Program-made: the position numbers and the translations under genes
In this document: in pieces, positions 41,978 to 54,848 of the stretch
Numbering within the stretch: position 1 is the first letter of the stretch
How the letters are laid out: every line of letters begins with the position of its first letter
Source: Diphasiastrum complanatum
Lineage: Eukaryota; Streptophyta; Lycopodiopsida; Lycopodiales; Lycopodiaceae
DNA length: 64,000 bases
NCBI GenBank assembly: GCA_029204225.1
Contig: CM055093.1
Coordinates: 2,954,887 to 3,018,886, forward strand
Direction: 5' to 3'
Notes under the pieces: generated by a model
Told to the model about the DNA's origin: nothing
The model's input: only the letters and a program-made list of their open reading frames with translations
The model's database searches: none

Positions 41978-43398
41978 CCTACCTCTCCAACCTGTCTCTT
42001 GAGGTTGAGTAGTAGTATCTTGAGATGTATCCTCTTTTTCATCACTCGGAAGGTCATGAATGGATCATCATCAGGTGGTATCCTCACTATACCATCTTTC
42101 CCACTAGATGTATCATTCTTCTCAGCATCCTCGTCTTCATACATCTTGGATTCGTCAAAGATAACATCACGGCTTATATGGATTTTGTTTTTCACTTGAT
42201 CAAAACATTTGTAGCCCTTCACACGATCATCATATCCTAGGAATATACACTTGATAGCTTTTACATCAAGTGTACGTCTCTTTTCCTTAGGAATGTATAC
42301 AAAGGTCTTACATCCAAAGATTCGCAAGTGGTTCACCTTTGGCTTCTTCTTCGTGAATGCTTCCTCATGTGTTATCTTTGGTATGGCAATGGTAGGACTT
42401 CTATTTTGAAGATAGACTGCCGTATTGCATGCTTTTGACCAAAAATCTTTTGGTAGTTTCATCTCAGCTAGCATAGATCTGGCACTTTCCACAATCGTAA
42501 GATTCTTGCGCTCAGCTACACCATTGAGAGCAGGAGCATGATCTTGTGTAAATTGTCTTTTAATCCCACATTGATCACAAAGATCATTGAAGTCATTAGA
42601 CTTGTACTCACCTCCACTATCTGATCTTAGGACTTTGATCTTCCTACCTGTCTGATTTTCGACCAATGCTTTGAAGCTCTTGAAGTTGTCAAATGCATCT
42701 GATTTCTTCTTCAAGAAGTAGATCCACGTCTTACGTGACATATCATCAATAAAGGTCATGAAATAGAAGGCTTTACCTAAGTACATGGTCCTCATAGGCC
42801 CGCATAAATCTGTGTGGATTAAATCCAAGATGTTCTTTGCTCTTGCAACACCCCCTTTATTGAAGTTCTCTCGATGTTGCTTCCCATATACACAAGATTC
42901 GCACATCGATTTCAAGTGATCTTCTATGGTAGGCAATCATGTTACCATCTCCAATCTTCTCATCAAACTGAGGCTTCCCAAGTTCAAGTGACCAAGCCTC
43001 TTATGCCACAACTCAGTTTGCGATGGAATGGACGATACAAGTCCGTGTTGCCCCTTGATTGTAGCATTCAACCTGTACAATTTTGTATTGGGCTCCCTTA
43101 CTCCATCCGCAATAACTTTGAACTTTTGGTTCACATCCTTCACAAAGCAACGCCATGGACAAATTCTACTTTCAACTTTTGATCAGTAATGACTCCAACA
43201 AAAAGTAGATTTTTCTTCAAACCTGGTTCGTAAAGTACTTCCCTGATCATCCTGCTTTTTCCATTAGGTAGTATGGATTGAAACAGTGCCTATCCCCTTG
43301 ATCTTGCACACCTGACCATTTGCTTGTGAAACGGACGTTCCATTATCCAACACTTTCAAGCTACTGAACCAACTCTTATTACCTGTCATGTGTCTTGA
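41978..43398 (-). pseudogene. Ty1/copia C1, protease remnant and integrase
   Basis: From 43398 downward: a protease remnant without its active site (SRHMTGNKSWFSSL), stops, then VNQKFKVIADG, the zinc domain (LWHKRLGHLN, then CESCVYGKQH) with a TGA at 42937-42939, and the integrase core with its triad kept: LIHTDLCGP, LRSDSGGEY and LNGVAERKN. It continues through ISRDVIFDESK to an acidic linker. A frameshift near 42060 moves the reading to the frame that continues at 36115. The LTR, gag and leader are absent beyond 43398. Confidence 0.9.
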
Positions 43399-43854
43399 AT
43401 TTTACAAGTTGCGAAGAAGACAATCCAAACAAGAAAAATGAGGGCCCTTTTTGAACTCAAAAAAGACCTCTTCACTAATCTGGATTAGTGTTAATGACGA
43501 CATGTGTACCAATAAAATTGTGACAATTGAGCATGAATGGTCCATATGACATGGCAAATTTCATGGTGTAGATCAAATCAAGTGTGGGCCCACAAAGTAC
43601 ACCTCTAGCATTAACCCTACATGGATACACTTAAAAATACATAGTAACCAACAATAGCTACACACAGTACCTAGCAACCAACAATAACTACACAAACAGG
43701 ACCTGCTATCATATAGAGTACTTATAAGAACTTGCTTACCTATTTCCTAAACTATATAGATAGAAATGTAGTTTCAAACAAAAGTGTGAATTTTGGTCAA
43801 ACAACCTGCATTATCAACCTACTGTATTTTAAAGTGATTTTTTCCTCTCTCTAA
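43399..43854. other. Non-coding, nothing recognised
   Basis: A short direct repeat (AACCAACAATANCTACACA, twice near 43649 and 43676) is the only structure noticed. Confidence 0.4.
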
Positions 43855-44345
43855 AATCACGGTAAGGCATAGAAATCAGGCCTTCTCAAAGACGAAAATC
43901 ACACCTAAAAATAAAAGAAAAAAACCCATCTCCAAAGGCCAAGTTTTCATTTTTTTTTCGTCCGAAATCGCAATTTTTGGTCGTTTCACTTCATCAGAAG
44001 GCCAAAAAAAACGTTTTGAAGCCAAAAAAAAAAAAAAAAAACAAAAAAAAAAGAAAGAAGTGAAACGGCCAAAAATTGCGATTTTGAACAAAAAAAAAAT
44101 GAAAAATTGGCCTCCGAAAAACGTTTACATTTTTTCATGAATTTAGTCTGTTTGACCTCAATAGAACGTACCTTGAAAAATGTGTTAAGAAGTCAATTTG
44201 TTTTTTCTTTTTCAGTTTACAAACAAAAATGTATTCCAGAGGCCAATTTTTCATTTTTTTCATCCGAAATCACGATTTTTGGCCGTTTCACTTTCTTTCG
44301 GAGCCAGATATTTTTTTTTTTTCATAATCACGGTAAGGCGCGACC
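43855..44345. repeat. Foldback cluster of three 56-bp arms
   Basis: Arm 43937-43992 is inverted at 44057-44112 and repeated directly at 44241-44295. All share CGCAATTTTTGG or CACGATTTTTGG next to GTTTCACTT and a long T or A run. The word ATCACGGTAAGGC flanks the cluster at 43856-43868 and 44328-44340. A strong hairpin can form between the first two arms. It encodes no protein. Confidence 0.7.
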
Positions 44346-45007
44346 TGGGGCCCTTTGCCTATGACATTTTTTAGGATGTCCTAAAGATGGTCCTAATTGT
44401 GGTCTTTTTAGTGTATTTATTTGTTTACTAGAAGAACTTGAAACATTTATTTGATCTGAGACAATTGAGATATCATGGCTTCAATACGTGGTTACTATTT
44501 TGAATCACAAAAAATTTCGAGCTACCGACAATTACAAATAACAAAATTATGAAAAATGCATATCAAAGAAAGTAATATACATATGATATTAAAAAAATTA
44601 GATAAAGAACACTAATAAAAGTACATTGAGTTTTGCATAGTTGTTTGAACCTTGCAACATGCTTATTGAAGATAAATTTCAAAAAAAAAAAATTGGTTCT
44701 TTGTTTTTGTGAGCTCCTCCAATGTAATCCCTAAGAGAAGAATAGAGATACTTTGGAGTTCACCACAACAGAAAGTTGTTATCACTTCAATGAATCCTTT
44801 GAATATTAGCATAAAGACTGGTCATCATTAATGGGAAGAAGTATTTGTTCATGCCTGATTTACAACATGTTCTGGGCCTACGAGAAGATGAGATGCTTGC
44901 GGCATTGGCAAACATGCAGAATGGAGATTCCACATTCAACCACATGCATCCAGATGACACATACTAGCAGCTAATCGGCGAGGAGCTAGCGAGTAGCTTG
45001 AATGTCG
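44346..45007. other. Mostly non-coding; weak coding trace near 44850-45000
   Basis: MPDLQHVLGLREDEMLAAL can be read from about 44850 for some 50 codons with one stop. I do not recognise it. The rest is AT-rich. Confidence 0.25.
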
Positions 45008-45324
45008 TGAGAACGTTTGATCATTAGAAAGCTTATGAGTGAGAATGCATAAGACACATCTTAAAGGTGCAAATGTTGTAGCAACGAGCAACATTTTTCT
45101 CTCTCTATAACCTTTTTGTCCGTCATCATTGACGACCCCATTTCGTTGTCTTTACCGTTGAGGCTCATGCGCTGTGTGTTTGATTCAAGACATGTGTTGT
45201 CAATGTTAAGGAAGTTGCCAAGCGTTTAGTAACCCGCCCACAAAAACTAAGAGTTGCCTCACATGTCAGTCGCCTCACAAGTCAACTGGAATAGATTTTT
45301 AATAATCTGTTTTCTCTCTCTTTC
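45008..45324 (+). repeat. Dispersed repeat R1, copy 1 (317 bp)
   Basis: It matches 63587-63901 at about 93-95 percent by eye, starting TGAGAACGTTTGATC and ending TCTGTTTTCTCTCTCTTTC. Flanks differ on both sides, so the ends are sharp. There are no inverted ends and no coding frame. A SINE or LTR fragment is possible, but no pol III boxes were seen. 45325-45787 holds nothing recognised. Confidence 0.8.
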
Positions 45325-45787
45325 ACTGTTTTGTTGCGAGCTCGAGAGGTAGCTGGATCGATCAAGGCTCCAGTCATGTGAGCCAGAGTAAATGAGAGTT
45401 GAGTTCATTAAAAATGTATGTATGCGGTTTTTTTAGAGTCAACTACATGTTTGCATCAAATTTTCACTTCTAGAGTGCATTTGATTCAAACATTTGCAAT
45501 TGGCCATCAGGCTGTCAGAGTCGACGAAGGTGCCATAATGTTGAGTTGTGTTCATATAACTAAATAAATGGTTTCTTTTTTTAGTCAACCAAAAGTGGAC
45601 TTCATCTCTCTTCTACCATTCATGATTCATCTCTTTTCTACGAGTCATGAATCTAAGACTGTGAGTACTAGGCTGATGCAAGAAGTTTTTTTCAAAATAG
45701 CCAGCCTGAAACAAATTATTAGGCTGATTTTCAAACTTTAAGGCCCTTTTAGTCGTAATTGATTCAAAAAATCTTTCTATCTAAAAT

Positions 45788-46015
45788 TTAGATGCTTTTC
45801 TCCTACTAAGCAAAATCAAGATGGGAAAACAAGAAAGAGTCCGAGACTACATAGAATGGGTCAAACATTTACAATCCAAGTGCAACATGGCCCTGACTCT
45901 TGATCATGTGGTTCTTAGCAGGACTACCACAGAGTATTATAAGAGAGCCTAAACGTCGAGAGCAGTATGATACATTTCAGAAAGCCACGGAAGACACTAT
46001 CAGAGAAGAAGTGAA
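45788..46015 (+). pseudogene. Ty3/gypsy gag fragment, G1-like
   Basis: FLLLSKIKMGKQERVRDY, VKHLQSKCNMALTLDHVV and, after a shift, DTFQKATEDTIREE match G1 gag 7150-7385. Both ends are truncated. Confidence 0.8.
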
Positions 46016-46387
46016 GAAACTAAGAGTTTATATCCTTCAAAGACTTCCTCAGCAACATCCTTCTTAAACAGCTTAGCAGCGTTTCAATCATAATCAGAGT
46101 CATCCTTCAAGTCTTTTTGGGTAATAGATTTGATCTTCAACTTCTTTGTCGAATGCTTCCGCTTACTCTTCCGAGTCTTAACTAAACTCTCTTTCATTGG
46201 TTTGGTGATTTTGAAGTGCTTCGAGTGAAAACTTTGCAAACATCTTCCAAATCACTTGGCCAATTGGTATCAATGATCAACAGAGTGCCTTCATCAAAGC
46301 ATTCAATTCTTTGTATGACTGCATCCTCCGGCTTCTTCTTTATCTCTGGTTCTACACCTGGATATTGAACATATTTGTATAGCACCT
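46016..46387 (-). other. Minus-strand open frame of unknown identity
   Basis: The frame reads KVLYKYVQYPGVEPEIKKKP, then RIECFDEGTLLIIDTNWPSD and a basic tail with stops. It may be a piece of a gypsy protease-RT linker on the opposite strand, but I could not place it. Confidence 0.3.
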
Positions 46388-47990
46388 TTGGCTTTTGAGG
46401 CTTTGGGCAATCTACATCTAGATGTCCTTCTCCCGAGCAATTGTGCTCGAAATTTTTTTATCCAATGTCAACGCTTCGGCATCTCTCTCAATCCTGAAAA
46501 ATGCCAGATTTGGGTAACCCATGGTATTGTGTTAGGACATATTATCTCACGAAATGGCATTGCCATTGATCTTGAAAAGATCCTTATCATTCAAAATCTA
46601 CCGGAACCGCGTACGATACGTGAAGTTTACTCCTTCCTTGGCCACGCCAACTACTATCGGTGCCTTATTTTTTATTTCGCTAACAAAGCATGCTTAATCT
46701 ACAAAGTAGTTGTAGTTCCCAAATGGACGGATGAACAACGCGTCGCCTTTAATCAACCCAAAGAAGCCCTTAGCACTGCACCCATCCTCCGGGCTCCTGA
46801 TTATTCTAAAGAATTCCATGTGTATACCTATGCATCCAAGTATGCCATTGGAGCAGTGCTCACCCAACCGGGATAATTCATAAAGGACTACCCAATTCGT
46901 TTTCTTAGTCGACAATTGATACCTGCTGAAGTCAATTATACCACTACCGAACGCGAAGCCTTGGCAATGGTATATGCGGTTTAGAAGTTTCGCCATTATC
47001 TTCTAGGAAAAGTCTTTGTGTTCTTCACTGATCATCAAGCACTGTTGTATCTCATCAACTATTATTGCGAGAATTTGAGTTTACGATCGTGGTTCGTAAG
47101 GGAGTTCAGCATTTTGTAGCAGACCATCTATCCCGAATCCCTAACCTTCCTACCCTTGATCAAGGCATCAACGATGATTTACCAAATGCAATCCTTTTCC
47201 AAGTTGACTCTACACCTGTATGGGCTAAGGAAATTACCGAATATTTAACTTCAGGATAGATGGATCCGTTCTACTGCCAAATTTTTCTATGAACAGGTTA
47301 TAGTTCGGTCCGGATGTCCTCTAGAGCTTATCAGTGATAGGGGTACACATTTCCTTAACTCTGTCATAGCATATCTTCTTGCCAAATTTTTTGTGGTACA
47401 TCGCAAAAGTTCTCCATACTATCCACGCTACAATGCCAAACAGAATCCACCAATAAAATCCTATGTGGAATTCTCACCAAAGCCGTCGAATCCAGCCGAT
47501 CTGATTGGGAACTCAAACTCCATGCTGCTCTTTGGGCTTATCGCACCACCCCGAAGCGAGCTACAGGCTTAACCCCTTTCCAGCTCACATATGGCCAAGA
47601 AGCCGTTATGCTTGTGGAATACCATATCCCCTCTCTTCGAGTAGCCTATAACCCTGAGCTCGATACTCTTCAGAATCTAGCAAATAGGTTATTCCATCCA
47701 GAGCAACTTTGTGAAACACGAAGGATCAGCATCCATGCTCAACAAGTCCACAAATGGCGACAAAAAACATGGCATGATCGATCATTGAAACTTAGAGATT
47801 TCCAGATTGGAGATAAGGTCCTACTATACCAGGCCAAAGCCTTCAAAGGCAAACTGAAATTTTCTGGCCAAGGACCTTACGTCATTAAAAAACTCTTTGC
47901 CTCTGGATATGTCCAACTCCAAACCCTTTAAGGCGATATCCTCGACACTGTGGTCAATGGGAGTCGACTGAGAAAGTACAATGAACCATG
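46388..47990 (+). pseudogene. Ty3/gypsy pol fragment G4 (RT, RNase H, integrase)
   Basis: RT is entered late (ISLNPEKCQIWVTHGIVLGH). RNase H reads YASKYAIGAVLTQPG, a stop at 46874-46876, NYTTTEREALAMVYAV, a second stop, and FFTDHQALLYL. The tether VVRKGVQHFVADHLSRI follows after a shift. Integrase lost its zinc region and first Asp motif in a deletion at about 47255-47275. The second Asp (LISDRGTHF) and Glu (ESTNK, in another frame) remain. The C-terminal domain ends VVNGSRLRKY. It is related to but distinct from G1 and G2, with no accessory ORF behind it. Confidence 0.9.
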
Positions 47991-48244
47991 TTTTTATCTT
48001 GATATAATTAGTTGTTTTATTTTCTACTGTTTTTCTTCCTTTTTTATTGTCTGCATGCCATTTCAACAACATTTTTGCTGTGCTTTCTTGTTCCACCCAT
48101 CAAGATACTATCAGATCAGGTATACCAACAGTCTTCTCTGAGAAAACCACAAAAGTCATTTGTTTCAGAAAAAAAAATTCACAGCATTTCAAATAGCAAT
48201 TAACACTACATCCATTAATACTAGATCCACAACAATGATAGAGA

Positions 48245-48354
<110 letters not shown>

Positions 48355-48420
48355 GGGGATTGGATTCAAAGGGCGTAGGGCTCTAGGGCATTTCAAAAAC
48401 TTCAGAGGCCCCAAGGGGGT

Positions 48421-48422
<2 letters not shown>

Positions 48423-48494
<72 letters not shown>

Positions 48495-48504
48495 AGAAGA
48501 GAGA
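48423..48504 (+). repeat. (GA)n microsatellite
   Basis: About 68 bases of pure GA, then interrupted GA. It is complementary to the (TC)n tract before it. A short (GT)n stretch is at 48552-48565. Confidence 0.98.
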
Positions 48505-48594
48505 AAGGGGAAGAAGTGTGTATTTTGAGTTTAAGATAATGAAGAAAGAGAGTGTGTGTGTGTGTGATTTGATTAAGATTTAGGGTAGTAGAGG

Positions 48595-48990
48595 CCAGGG
48601 TCCTCCTCTCTACTATAAAAAGGGACCAACTCAAGTTGCTCCTCATGTTCATTTCCTCATTTCAATAAAGCAGATTGGTTCTCTTTAGAAATGGATTGAT
48701 GAATGTCCTTGCTCTTCCTTCCTTTTCCTCCATTTCTCATGCTTTCTTTGGATTTTGCTAATTGTTGGATCTGATCATTATTGAGATTGCTATTTCTTAT
48801 GCTTTTTGTGAGAGAGAAAGAGAGAGAGAGAAGAGTAAGTTTCTATCATTGTTGTGGATTTAGGGGTAATGGAAGTAGGGTTAATGGATGTAGTGTTAAT
48901 GCTTAGTGTTAATGGATGTTAGCGTTAGATCCTCCATTCATGTTGAAATCTAAACTATACTATCGCTCTCATGGGAACGAACCTCCGCGT
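48595..48990 (+). repeat. Partial G2-family LTR (G2c)
   Basis: It matches the second half of the LTR at 53248-54007 (minus), starting next to ACTATAAAAAGGGACC and ending near CCTCCGCGTGACAACTAACT. By eye it is closer to that copy (about 97 percent) than to 17090-17824. The first 300 bases and the last 60 or so are missing. Confidence 0.85.
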
Positions 48991-48992
48991 GA

Positions 48993-49749
48993 CAACTAAC
49001 TAAACAAAACCGAAGGTGTTTGAAGGGCGAAGATTAATTCCCAACAGATTTCCAGGAACATCAGAAAAACCACCAAAAAAACACCAAAAATTATCAAAAC
49101 CCTAAAAAATACAGAAAAAGAACCTTCGCCCGATTCACTATGCCTAGATGTAATTCAGATCTATCTGTTGCCAGGTCGGTGAAGAATAATACCAAAAATA
49201 AAAATGTTTTCAGAGGATCAAACAAAACATTCTATCTATAGTAAACTACTATTTTTGAGTTCGACGAAGATTCTTCTTGATCAGATCACAAAAAATCTTG
49301 ATTTTTACCCTCGCCAGATTACAAAAACTATATTTTCTTGTGTTAAAAACCTTCGTCCGGTTGTCCATAGTTTTATCTGTGTCAGATCTTCGTTATTTCC
49401 CAAAAAATTGCCAAAAAAGTGCTCAGAGAGTTTTTTATCCCAAAATAGCACTGTTGAACCTTCGCCGAGACAACCTTCGCCTAGAGAACCTTCGCCGGTC
49501 CTATTTTTAGTTTCTGATTTTCCAAATCAAGTCTCTGTCAAAATTTGGATCAAATCTGATATATTCTGAATTGGACTATGAGAGATTTATCATTTTTAAG
49601 AAGTATCGATTGATCGAATTTTGGGTAGTTTTTCATCATATAGAATCTGATTCTTGAAAAGTGGAATAGAGCTAGCAGATCTAATCTGAGATAGTTTTTG
49701 AAAAAATCTATATCCAATCTCATTATCGATTTGATCTAAATTTGTAAAG
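48993..49749 (+). repeat. G2c leader with CCTTCGCC motifs
   Basis: About eight copies of CTTCGCC, CTTCG or GCGAAG occur, three of them in close series at 49454-49498 (AACCTTCGCC). No gene is encoded. The primer site is not visible because the LTR end is lost. Confidence 0.75.
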
Positions 49750-52700
49750 ATGGCTGCCCCTGGAGGTGCTCCACAGGAGGTCAATCCAATTATTGTTAGA
49801 AGAACACCCGATTGGATCTACCCAAATATAATGGATTAACAGATCCAGTTAGATTTCTTCAGATCTATGCTGAATCCTGTGAGGTCTATGGTGAGATTTA
49901 TCCTCAAGATAGACTTAAGCTGTTTCCTATGGCCATAATAGGCGCAGCACAAGATTGGTACTATAACCAAGATGAAACTGAGCGTAAAGATTGGGAGGTT
50001 GTTAAACGAGCCCTTATCACAATGTTCAAACAGTGGAAGTTTATGGAAGACCCTTTCCTACTTTTAAGTAAAATTAAAATGGGAAAGCGGGAAATGGTTC
50101 GAGAATACATCGAAAGGGTGAAACGTCTTAGATCTGAATGTGAGCCTGAGCTGATTTATGAAAATGCCATGATTATGTGGTTTTTGTCAAGTCTACCTAA
50201 ACGGATCAGACATGAGCTGAAACGCATAATGAGTACGCACTTTTGCAAAATGCGATGGATGATGCAATTCGAGAAGAGGATGAAGATTCAGATGATGAGC
50301 TGAATGTCAGTATGTTGCCTTATACAACAGGGCAAACTACTACGACATCCACCACTATTGCATCAACGAATGCCAATGCTACTGTAGAAATGATGCTCAA
50401 TGAGTTCGAGAAACTTGGAAAGACCCAGCAGAAATAGATGGAAAAGTTGCAGTTCCAATTTGATGAGAAGATCAAAGCATTGGAAAATTTCCACGGAGAA
50501 GCGAACAAGGAACCTGAGAAGCTTGCAAAGACTTTTCCTATCAGGGATAATGTCTGGTGTTCTATATGTACAGGAAATCACACAGTGAACGAGTGTCCTC
50601 AATTGGATGGAAATCAGTGTTTGCCATCTGTGTAATTCACCTGACCATGAGACTGCCTTTTGCAACTTCAACCCTCGAATAATTCAGCAATAGTATGCCC
50701 AGATGGGATATTGAGATCCACAGTATGGAGGCAATCCAGCAGCAAGACTACGACAATCTACTCTTGGATACCCAGAACATCTAGCTTTGTCTGCCCCACC
50801 AAAACACTCCGCTCCTCCTGCCAATTTGATGGAACCAGAATCTTACGGAAGTGCTGAGAAATGGAGCTATGGTAATGATCAGGAAGGTGGATCTTCAGAA
50901 CAGTATGCCATTTATGCTGCCGCTCAACAACAAGCCTCGACAAATTGGGCCAGAGCATCACTTGGATGCTTTGCATGTGAAAAAAATCACAGAGTTGTAG
51001 AATGCCCAAATAAAGAAAAATTTGTACCATTCTGTCGTGATTGTGGATATGGGCATTGTTATAAAGACAGTCCAGCAAGACCGAAGCCACCACCAGCTAC
51101 AGCACCTGTAAATTTGATAACAATCAAGCAAGGATCAGTAGCTCAAAATAAACCAAGTGCACCCTTGATGGTAGTCACCAGAGCACAAAAGCAAAAAGAA
51201 CCAGTAGTGGATTCAGTACCTGCTGATTCTATAACATTGAACGATACACCAACAGCATCGGGTCTATCCAAATTTTAATGCAGAAAAACAAAGATATCAG
51301 GATATGAGACAATGGATTAAAGATCTGCAAGAAGAAGAGGAACTTGAAGCTGCTAAAGTAACAACTGAAGTTCGATCTTCACCATTGCAGCCTCCAAGAA
51401 ATTTACGTACGGATATGAATGATCAATTACATCATCACAAAGAACCCTTCAAGATGACTGAACCAGAAGCACCGATATAGAATTACTCATGAATATTTTG
51501 TCTAGCAAGATCAATATTTTATTGGGAGAGTTCCTAAAGTTGGTGCCAAAAGCAAAAGAAGTCTTAGCGCAAAAGTTAGCTCAAAAAGAATCAGAAGACC
51601 ATCAGGAGCCGCTTTTTTGTGTTGGATTTGAAGAATCTAACGATGTACTCCATGTTGGAGCCGCTTGGAAAAGTGAACAAAGGAATATCACTCTACCGAT
51701 ACAACATAGACAATTTTCTAAAGAAGAAGCCGTGATAGATGGCGGTTCAAGAGTTAACCTGATTTCTACAAAGGTATGTACAAAATGGGGCCTTACAAAG
51801 ATTAAGCCTGCTACTTTTGCTATTAAGCTAGCTGATCAAACGACAGTTCGTCCACGAGGAATGGTAGAAGATATACCTGTCAGGATTGCAGGAGTACAGT
51901 TTGTCATTACTTTTGTCGTGATGGACTTACCAGAAGCACCAAATGTCTACCGAGTTCTCTTAGGACGTCCATGGTTACGAGTTGTGCAAGTAATTTATAA
52001 CTGGGGTACCGGAAAAATCACTTTTGAAATCGTGAACGTGCAGTTAAAGTTGATCCTACGACTTGGACTATCAAGCCAATGGTTCAAAAAGTGGATGACG
52101 ATTCATCAACAATGGATCACACTTGTGATCGACCAGAGAAAAAATTGGGAGTTCACTACGATTCTCAAACGGATACTGTCAATTGGAACAAAGCTCTTGC
52201 AACAATTGATTGTACAGCAGGATATATGTGTCAACAAGATATTCAATCAGAGATGAGCGAGATTTCCTTGTTAGATCGAACTTTGGTTATGCCAATCACC
52301 TTTCCACTAAATTCGCTGAATATCAACGGAACCTATACCAGATCCAATTGAGGATGATCTCATACCAATGAGCTATGCCTTAACTTATGATGACAATGCA
52401 AAACTTATGGATGAACAAATTCTACATCATATGGATCCGACCAGATTTGGAGCGCTTAATGTTCCTGATGGACCAACAATCAAATCGCCCACATCAGTTA
52501 TATTGAAGGGAGACAGGATCACAGGTTCGATGACAAAGAAACAAGCAAAGCCACATTATAATACGGTCCTAAAATGGGAAAATCCCCCTCAAAAGATCGA
52601 TTCAAAGGAAATGCCACCTCTATTGGATAAAGGCAAATGAAAAGTCAAGAATGATTCTTCAAGTCAGATCTCCAGCAAGACATCATCGTCTAGGAAGTCT

Positions 52701-53111
52701 TCACCTGTGAAGAAAGATTTATCATCCCGAAAGTCATCACCTCCACGATCAATTCCTTCTAAGAATACTAAACGAATATCCAAGACAAGTCCTTTTGAAA
52801 AACAACAAGCAAATGTAGTCCAGCATGATATGCCAGAGCATTTTAAACGTTATACACTGGACGATGTGGTTATCATGTTACCTAAAGCACATCGTGAACC
52901 TGAAGAACACATGCCGACATCAAAAGAGGTTTACAATGGCCCAACTAGGACGCAGCCAATGAATCTTGCAGAACCAGGAGAACCGAACAAAATTGTACAA
53001 GTGGGATCACAACTTACTCCTGAACAGTATCAAGCACTCCGTTTGTTACTTATTAAGTATCAAGATTGCTTTGTTTGGACTTATCAAGATTTGAAGGGTA
53101 TTCCGACATAA
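49750..53111 (+). pseudogene. Ty3/gypsy gag and protease region, G2c
   Basis: ATG 49750 opens MAAPGGAPQEVNP, with a shift near 49805. The capsid part (PVRFLQIYAESCEVYGE, MAIIGAAQDWYYNQ, FMEDPFLLLSKIKMGKRE) runs to 50230, followed by a shift, acidic DDAIREEDEDSDDE and a TAG at 50435-50437. Four zinc units follow: CSICTGNHTVNEC, CHLCNSPDHETAFC (shifted), CFACEKNHRVVEC and CRDCGYGHCYKD (last Cys lost). The protease at about 51700-51970 reads AVIDGGSRVNLIS, with Gly instead of Ser or Thr in the active triad, and LLGRPWLR. A Lys/Ser-rich linker leads to QYQALRLLLIKYQDCFVW and KGIPT, the very start of RT, where it stops. Confidence 0.9.
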
Positions 53112-53247
53112 AAAAAAATGTAGGTTCTAGTAAAATTCTAGTGACAAACTGATGGGAGTCTCTTGAACGATTCGTAAAATTATTTTGTTCACGAATAATT
53201 TTTGTTCGAGAAGAATTCGTGAAAAAATCAATCAGGCTCTATAATGC
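53112..53247. other. Junction segment between G2c and the inverted G2b
   Basis: 136 bases match neither RT nor LTR. ATTCGT-like words occur four times (GATTCGTAAA, CACGAATAA, GAATTCGTG). It may be original flank carried with an inversion. Confidence 0.4.
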
Positions 53248-54007
53248 TGTAGTGGGTTTCTTTCCTTGCCTAACCTGAATCCAAGATCTAGGCAATCTAG
53301 CATCAAAGAGATGGAGTTAGTTGTCACACGGAGGTTCGTTCCCATGAGAGCGATAGTATAGTTCAGATTTCAACATGAATGGAGGATTTAACATTAACAT
53401 CCATTAACACTAAGCATTAACACTACATCCATTAACCCTACTTCCATTAACCCTAAATCCACAACAGTGATAGAAACTTACTCTTCTCTCTCTCCCTTTC
53501 TCTCTCACAAAAAGCATAAGAAATAGCAATCCCAATAATGATCAGATCCAACAATTAGCAAAATCCAAAGAAATCATGAGAAATGGAGGAAAAGGAAGGA
53601 AGAGCAAGGACATTCATTAATCCATTTCTAAGGAGAACCAATCTGCTTTATTGAAATGAGGAAATGAACATGAGGAGCAACTTGAGTTGTTCCCTTTTTA
53701 TAGTAGAGAGGCGGACCCTGGCCTCTGAATCCTATTGGTCCAGTCTTGCCTCTCTTTTTATTCAAATTTAAAAAAGTGTGGGAACCATCAAAATTGGAGG
53801 GAAACCCAACTTTATTCACTAACTTGACATTTAGGCCCTACGACATTGAAAGTCCCGCAAAAAGGCCTAAAGTCCTTTACTAATTTTTAACTAATCAATC
53901 AAATAACTATGTGATCATTGGGTTGGACTTACACACGCAGAGTGCCAAATCCCTCTCACTTATTAACTAGGGTTAGGGTTGCCTTGAGATCCGCAAACCC
54001 TCCAACA
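53248..54007 (-). repeat. G2b 3' LTR (minus strand)
   Basis: On the minus strand it begins TGTTGGAGGG at 54007 and ends CCCACTACA at 53248, 760 bp. A TATA-like TATAAAAAGG lies near 53693-53702. The polypurine tract is directly to the right (CTATCCCCCACCAAAACTGG on the plus strand, 54008-54027). Confidence 0.9.
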
Positions 54008-54057
54008 CTATCCCCCACCAAAACTGGTGGCACTCCCACGACACCTGCAAAATGCAG

Positions 54058-54848
54058 TTATTGGGGACTTTTATTGGCTTCGTGCCAAATCTTAATTAAA
54101 TGATACTGCACCTTCTCCATAAAGTCAAGGCGTGCAGTATTGACATCCAAATTATGCGGTAGGAAACAACGGTGGGCTCCGACAATCCACTTGGAAGTTG
54201 TCCATGAGGTGAAGCGGGATTCCCAAGAGCCTCCCATCATAGCCGCACAGAATACAGTCGAGCAATCAGCAACTGATCTTTGAATTGCTCTGAGGCCATT
54301 GGCTTATTTGGATTGAATGCCAAGGTAGGAAGGCAATCGTCCCATTGGTTGCCACTGACACCAACAGAGCCAGATCTTTGGCAAACATTGCTGATTGTCG
54401 CACCGTTGGATCCGGAGCGTGGACATACTCTCTCTGATATGCTTGTAAGGCCTGGTGGAAGTCCACTGAAATGTTCTAGCTGTAAGGCTGATGGATGATT
54501 GGCCAAGTGGGTGTGCTTGTGATTGGGTGAGGCTTGCGTACCGGATGAGATTCCTATAACTGCAAGTGCGGCCTCAGTGACGCGCACCTTGTGTGTGGCT
54601 CCTTGGAATGTGATATAAAACTTGGATATCTCTTCCTTCCACGTACTGAAGGCAAGAGTGATGAAATCCATATTGATGCGTCCCGAAAAGGCTCTCTCAT
54701 GAATACCCATTGCAATAAGTAGAGGCTCCGCAAGGGTCATCCACTGAGTGACCATGCTTGTGCTAGAAAGAATCATGATGTTCGTTGCGGATGGGACATC
54801 ACGATGGATAGTATAGCGCGGAGACTAAGAAGTATCGGTAGAAGACAT
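54058..54848 (-). pseudogene. G2b accessory ORF, internally deleted
   Basis: ATG 54846-54848 opens MSSTDTS with a TAG where G2a has Gln, then MVTQWMTLAEPLLIAMG, LAFSTWKEEISKFYITFQ and ATHKVRV. It then passes directly to C-terminal motifs (HPSALQLEHFSG, WDDCLPTLAFNPNKP, DQLLIARLY) and, in another frame, WESRFTSWTTSKWIV to EANKSPQ. The Pro/Ser-rich middle is missing, so about 260 codons stand for a much longer protein. The stop TAA is near 54058. Confidence 0.8.
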
